From Deltaproteobacteria bacterium (lineage in GTDB: Bacteria > Desulfobacterota > Deferrimicrobia > Deferrimicrobiales > Deferrimicrobiaceae), in assembly GCA_003513855.1 (NCBI GenBank), contig DOTC01000218.1, forward strand, positions 17,142-22,974: a DNA stretch of 5,833 bases, read 5' to 3'. Shown here in pieces: positions 4,669 to 5,833 of this stretch. The translations under genes were made by a program, and so were the position numbers. Positions within the stretch are counted from its first letter, which is position 1; each line of letters opens with the position of its first letter. The notes beneath the pieces were generated by a model that saw nothing but the letters and a program-made list of their open reading frames with translations, was not told the origin of the DNA and made no database searches.

Positions 4669-5833
4669 GGCCCGTTTTCTCGAACCGGAGACGCTTGATC
4701 CGGAACCGCTCGGTTTCGGCGACGGTGACCCGGTACCCGTAGGCGAGGAACGTGACAACCCCCTCCGGAACGCCCTGGAGGCAGTCCAGCGCGAAGCCTC
4801 CCGCGGTCTCGTAGGTGTCCCCCAGGGGGATGTCGATGCCGTACTCGTCGCGGAGGAGCCGGACCGGGGTCGCGGCGGGAACCGAGAGGGCCCCGTCTTT
4901 CTCCCACTCCGGGATCTCGGGGGGTTCCGCACCCTCCGCCAGCCTCCCCACGATCTCCTCGAGAAGGTCGTGGATCGTGATGACGCCGCAAAGCTTGCCG
5001 TGCTCGTCGATGACGACGGCCATGTGGACCCTCGTCCGCTGGAACTGCCGGAGCAGGTCCGACACGTTCATCGATTCGGGGACATAGACCGGCTTCTCGA
5101 TGAACGGCTCCCACTGTTCGGCCGCCCCCGGCCGGAAGAAACTCCGGGAGGAGATGATCCCGTCGATGTCCTGTCCGCCGCGGCTCAGCACGGGGAACCG
5201 CGAGAAGCCGGTCTCCCCGACGATAGCCGCCGCGTCCGCGTGCGCCATCCCTATCCGCAGGCACACGACGTCGGACCACGGGGTCATCACCTCGCTCACC
5301 ACGGTCTCCCCGAACCGGAGGATCCCCTCGATCATCATCCCTTCCGCGTGATCGATCGTGCCGTGCTCCGCCCCCTCCCCGATCACATCGAGGATCCCCT
5401 CCTCCGACCCGAAGCGGATGTCCATGAGGGCTTCGGGAACATACCGCTCCCCGAACAGGAACCGTCCCAGGCGATCCAGCAGCCTCGCGGGACCGGCGGC
5501 CCCCTTGAGCGCGCGCAGGCCGATCCTTCCTCCGCGCCGAAGGATCCGGCGGGGGTGGGTCATCGCGCCCCGCGTCGCGAGGTTCTCGAGGGTAAAGAGG
5601 AGGAGCAGGAAGAGAAGAACCCAGCCGGCCGCCGACGCCGCCCCCGCCCACCCCCGCAGGCGGTCGAAGAGGGAGAAGGCCGCCGCGCCGGCGCAGAGTC
5701 CCGCGGTCGACTTGTACGCCAGCCCGGCCACATAGAGGGCGAAGGGGTGTCGCACCTCGGGGGCCCGGACGGCGACGAGCAGCAGGCCGGCGATCTCCTC
5801 CCCGGCGGACGCATCCTCCGCCAGCCCCTCCTC
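4652..5833 (-). CDS. CorC/HlyC-type membrane protein with CBS pair (CNNM-like), N-terminus cut off by window edge
   Basis: The frame is open to the right edge with 393 visible residues. An internal GTG at 5755 could be mistaken for the start, but the 26 codons before it read on as a membrane-domain loop. The family is usually 410-450 residues, so a few dozen are probably missing. Numbering from the edge, hydrophobic segments lie at about 30-58 and 64-84, an acidic helical linker at about 130-178, CBS 1 at about 179-234 (SEVMTPWSDVV) and CBS 2 at about 247-299 (HMAVVIDEHGKLCGVIT then HDLLEEIVG). A CorC_HlyC domain follows at about 313-386 (YETAGGFALDCLQGVPEGVV and FRIKRLRFE). Relatives are linked to magnesium or cobalt transport or efflux, with CBS domains binding nucleotides; the substrate here is unproven. 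The membrane domain is divergent: where GEIxPK is usual, the sequence reads LENLATRG. It ends with TGA inside the nitroreductase gene's 3' end. Confidence 0.88.
   Translation of the reverse strand, partial: EEGLAEDASAGEEIAGLLLVAVRAPEVRHPFALYVAGLAYKSTAGLCAGAAAFSLFDRLRGWAGAASAAGWVLLFLLLLFTLENLATRGAMTHPRRILRRGGRIGLRALKGAAGPARLLDRLGRFLFGERYVPEALMDIRFGSEEGILDVIGEGAEHGTIDHAEGMMIEGILRFGETVVSEVMTPWSDVVCLRIGMAHADAAAIVGETGFSRFPVLSRGGQDIDGIISSRSFFRPGAAEQWEPFIEKPVYVPESMNVSDLLRQFQRTRVHMAVVIDEHGKLCGVITIHDLLEEIVGRLAEGAEPPEIPEWEKDGALSVPAATPVRLLRDEYGIDIPLGDTYETAGGFALDCLQGVPEGVVTFLAYGYRVTVAETERFRIKRLRFEKTGPTGNP

Noticed and set aside
3001..4932. A 643-codon minus-strand open frame across the lipoprotein and nitroreductase genes.
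   Set aside because: It is antisense to two genes with clear signal peptide, OmpA-like and FMN-binding motifs, and its own product is low-complexity with no recognisable domain.
4652..5755. GTG at 5755 as the true start of the CorC-like protein.
   Set aside because: The same frame stays open to the window edge, and the upstream codons read as a plausible membrane-domain loop. From the GTG the protein would be short for the family, with the start of its membrane domain missing.
5560..5814. An 84-codon minus-strand frame inside the CorC-like gene.
   Set aside because: It is an out-of-frame shadow of the membrane-protein gene, with Arg/Pro/Ser-rich composition and no ribosome site.

Overview
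This is a GC-rich bacterial chromosomal segment with five protein genes, dense packing, and third codon positions dominated by G or C. The lipoprotein sorting signal and the OmpA-like, CorC-like and PilB/GspE-like families point to a Gram-negative (diderm) bacterium. The gene mix and codon style suggest a deltaproteobacterial (Desulfuromonadota-type) or similar lineage, but that is only an inference. I see no tRNA, rRNA, CRISPR array, insertion sequence or phage gene.

Layout. The left half is a leftward pair: a GspE/PilB-family protein (2939 to 1269), then 36 nt downstream a long-chain acyl-CoA synthetase (1232 to the left edge, C-terminus missing). A 127-bp AT-richer gap (2940-3066) separates this pair from a rightward pair: a coiled-coil lipoprotein with a shortened OmpA-like C-terminus (3067-3987, TTG start) and a nitroreductase-family flavoprotein (4063-4668). 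The right end is a leftward CorC/HlyC-type CBS membrane protein (4652 to the right edge, N-terminus missing). Its last 17 nt overlap the end of the nitroreductase gene in a convergent arrangement.

How the genes relate. The two leftward left-hand genes look like one transcription unit, with a small hairpin directly against the ribosome binding site of the synthetase gene. The divergent gap can be read as two back-to-back promoters in which the -35 of each overlaps the -10 of the other. No metabolic or secretion pathway is complete here, and nothing obvious links the five products.

Most unusual point. The GspE/PilB-like protein keeps the whole family architecture: N-terminal MshEN-like domain, ATPase fold and four-cysteine metal site. 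It has lost the Walker A lysine and threonine, the Walker B glutamate position and the His box, yet its frame is intact over 556 codons. It looks like a retained non-catalytic (pseudo-ATPase) member of the secretion/pilus ATPase family, outside any visible pilus or secretion cluster. The neighbouring lipoprotein has a similarly eroded OmpA-like domain, and the CorC-like protein lacks a recognisable GEIxPK signature in its membrane domain.
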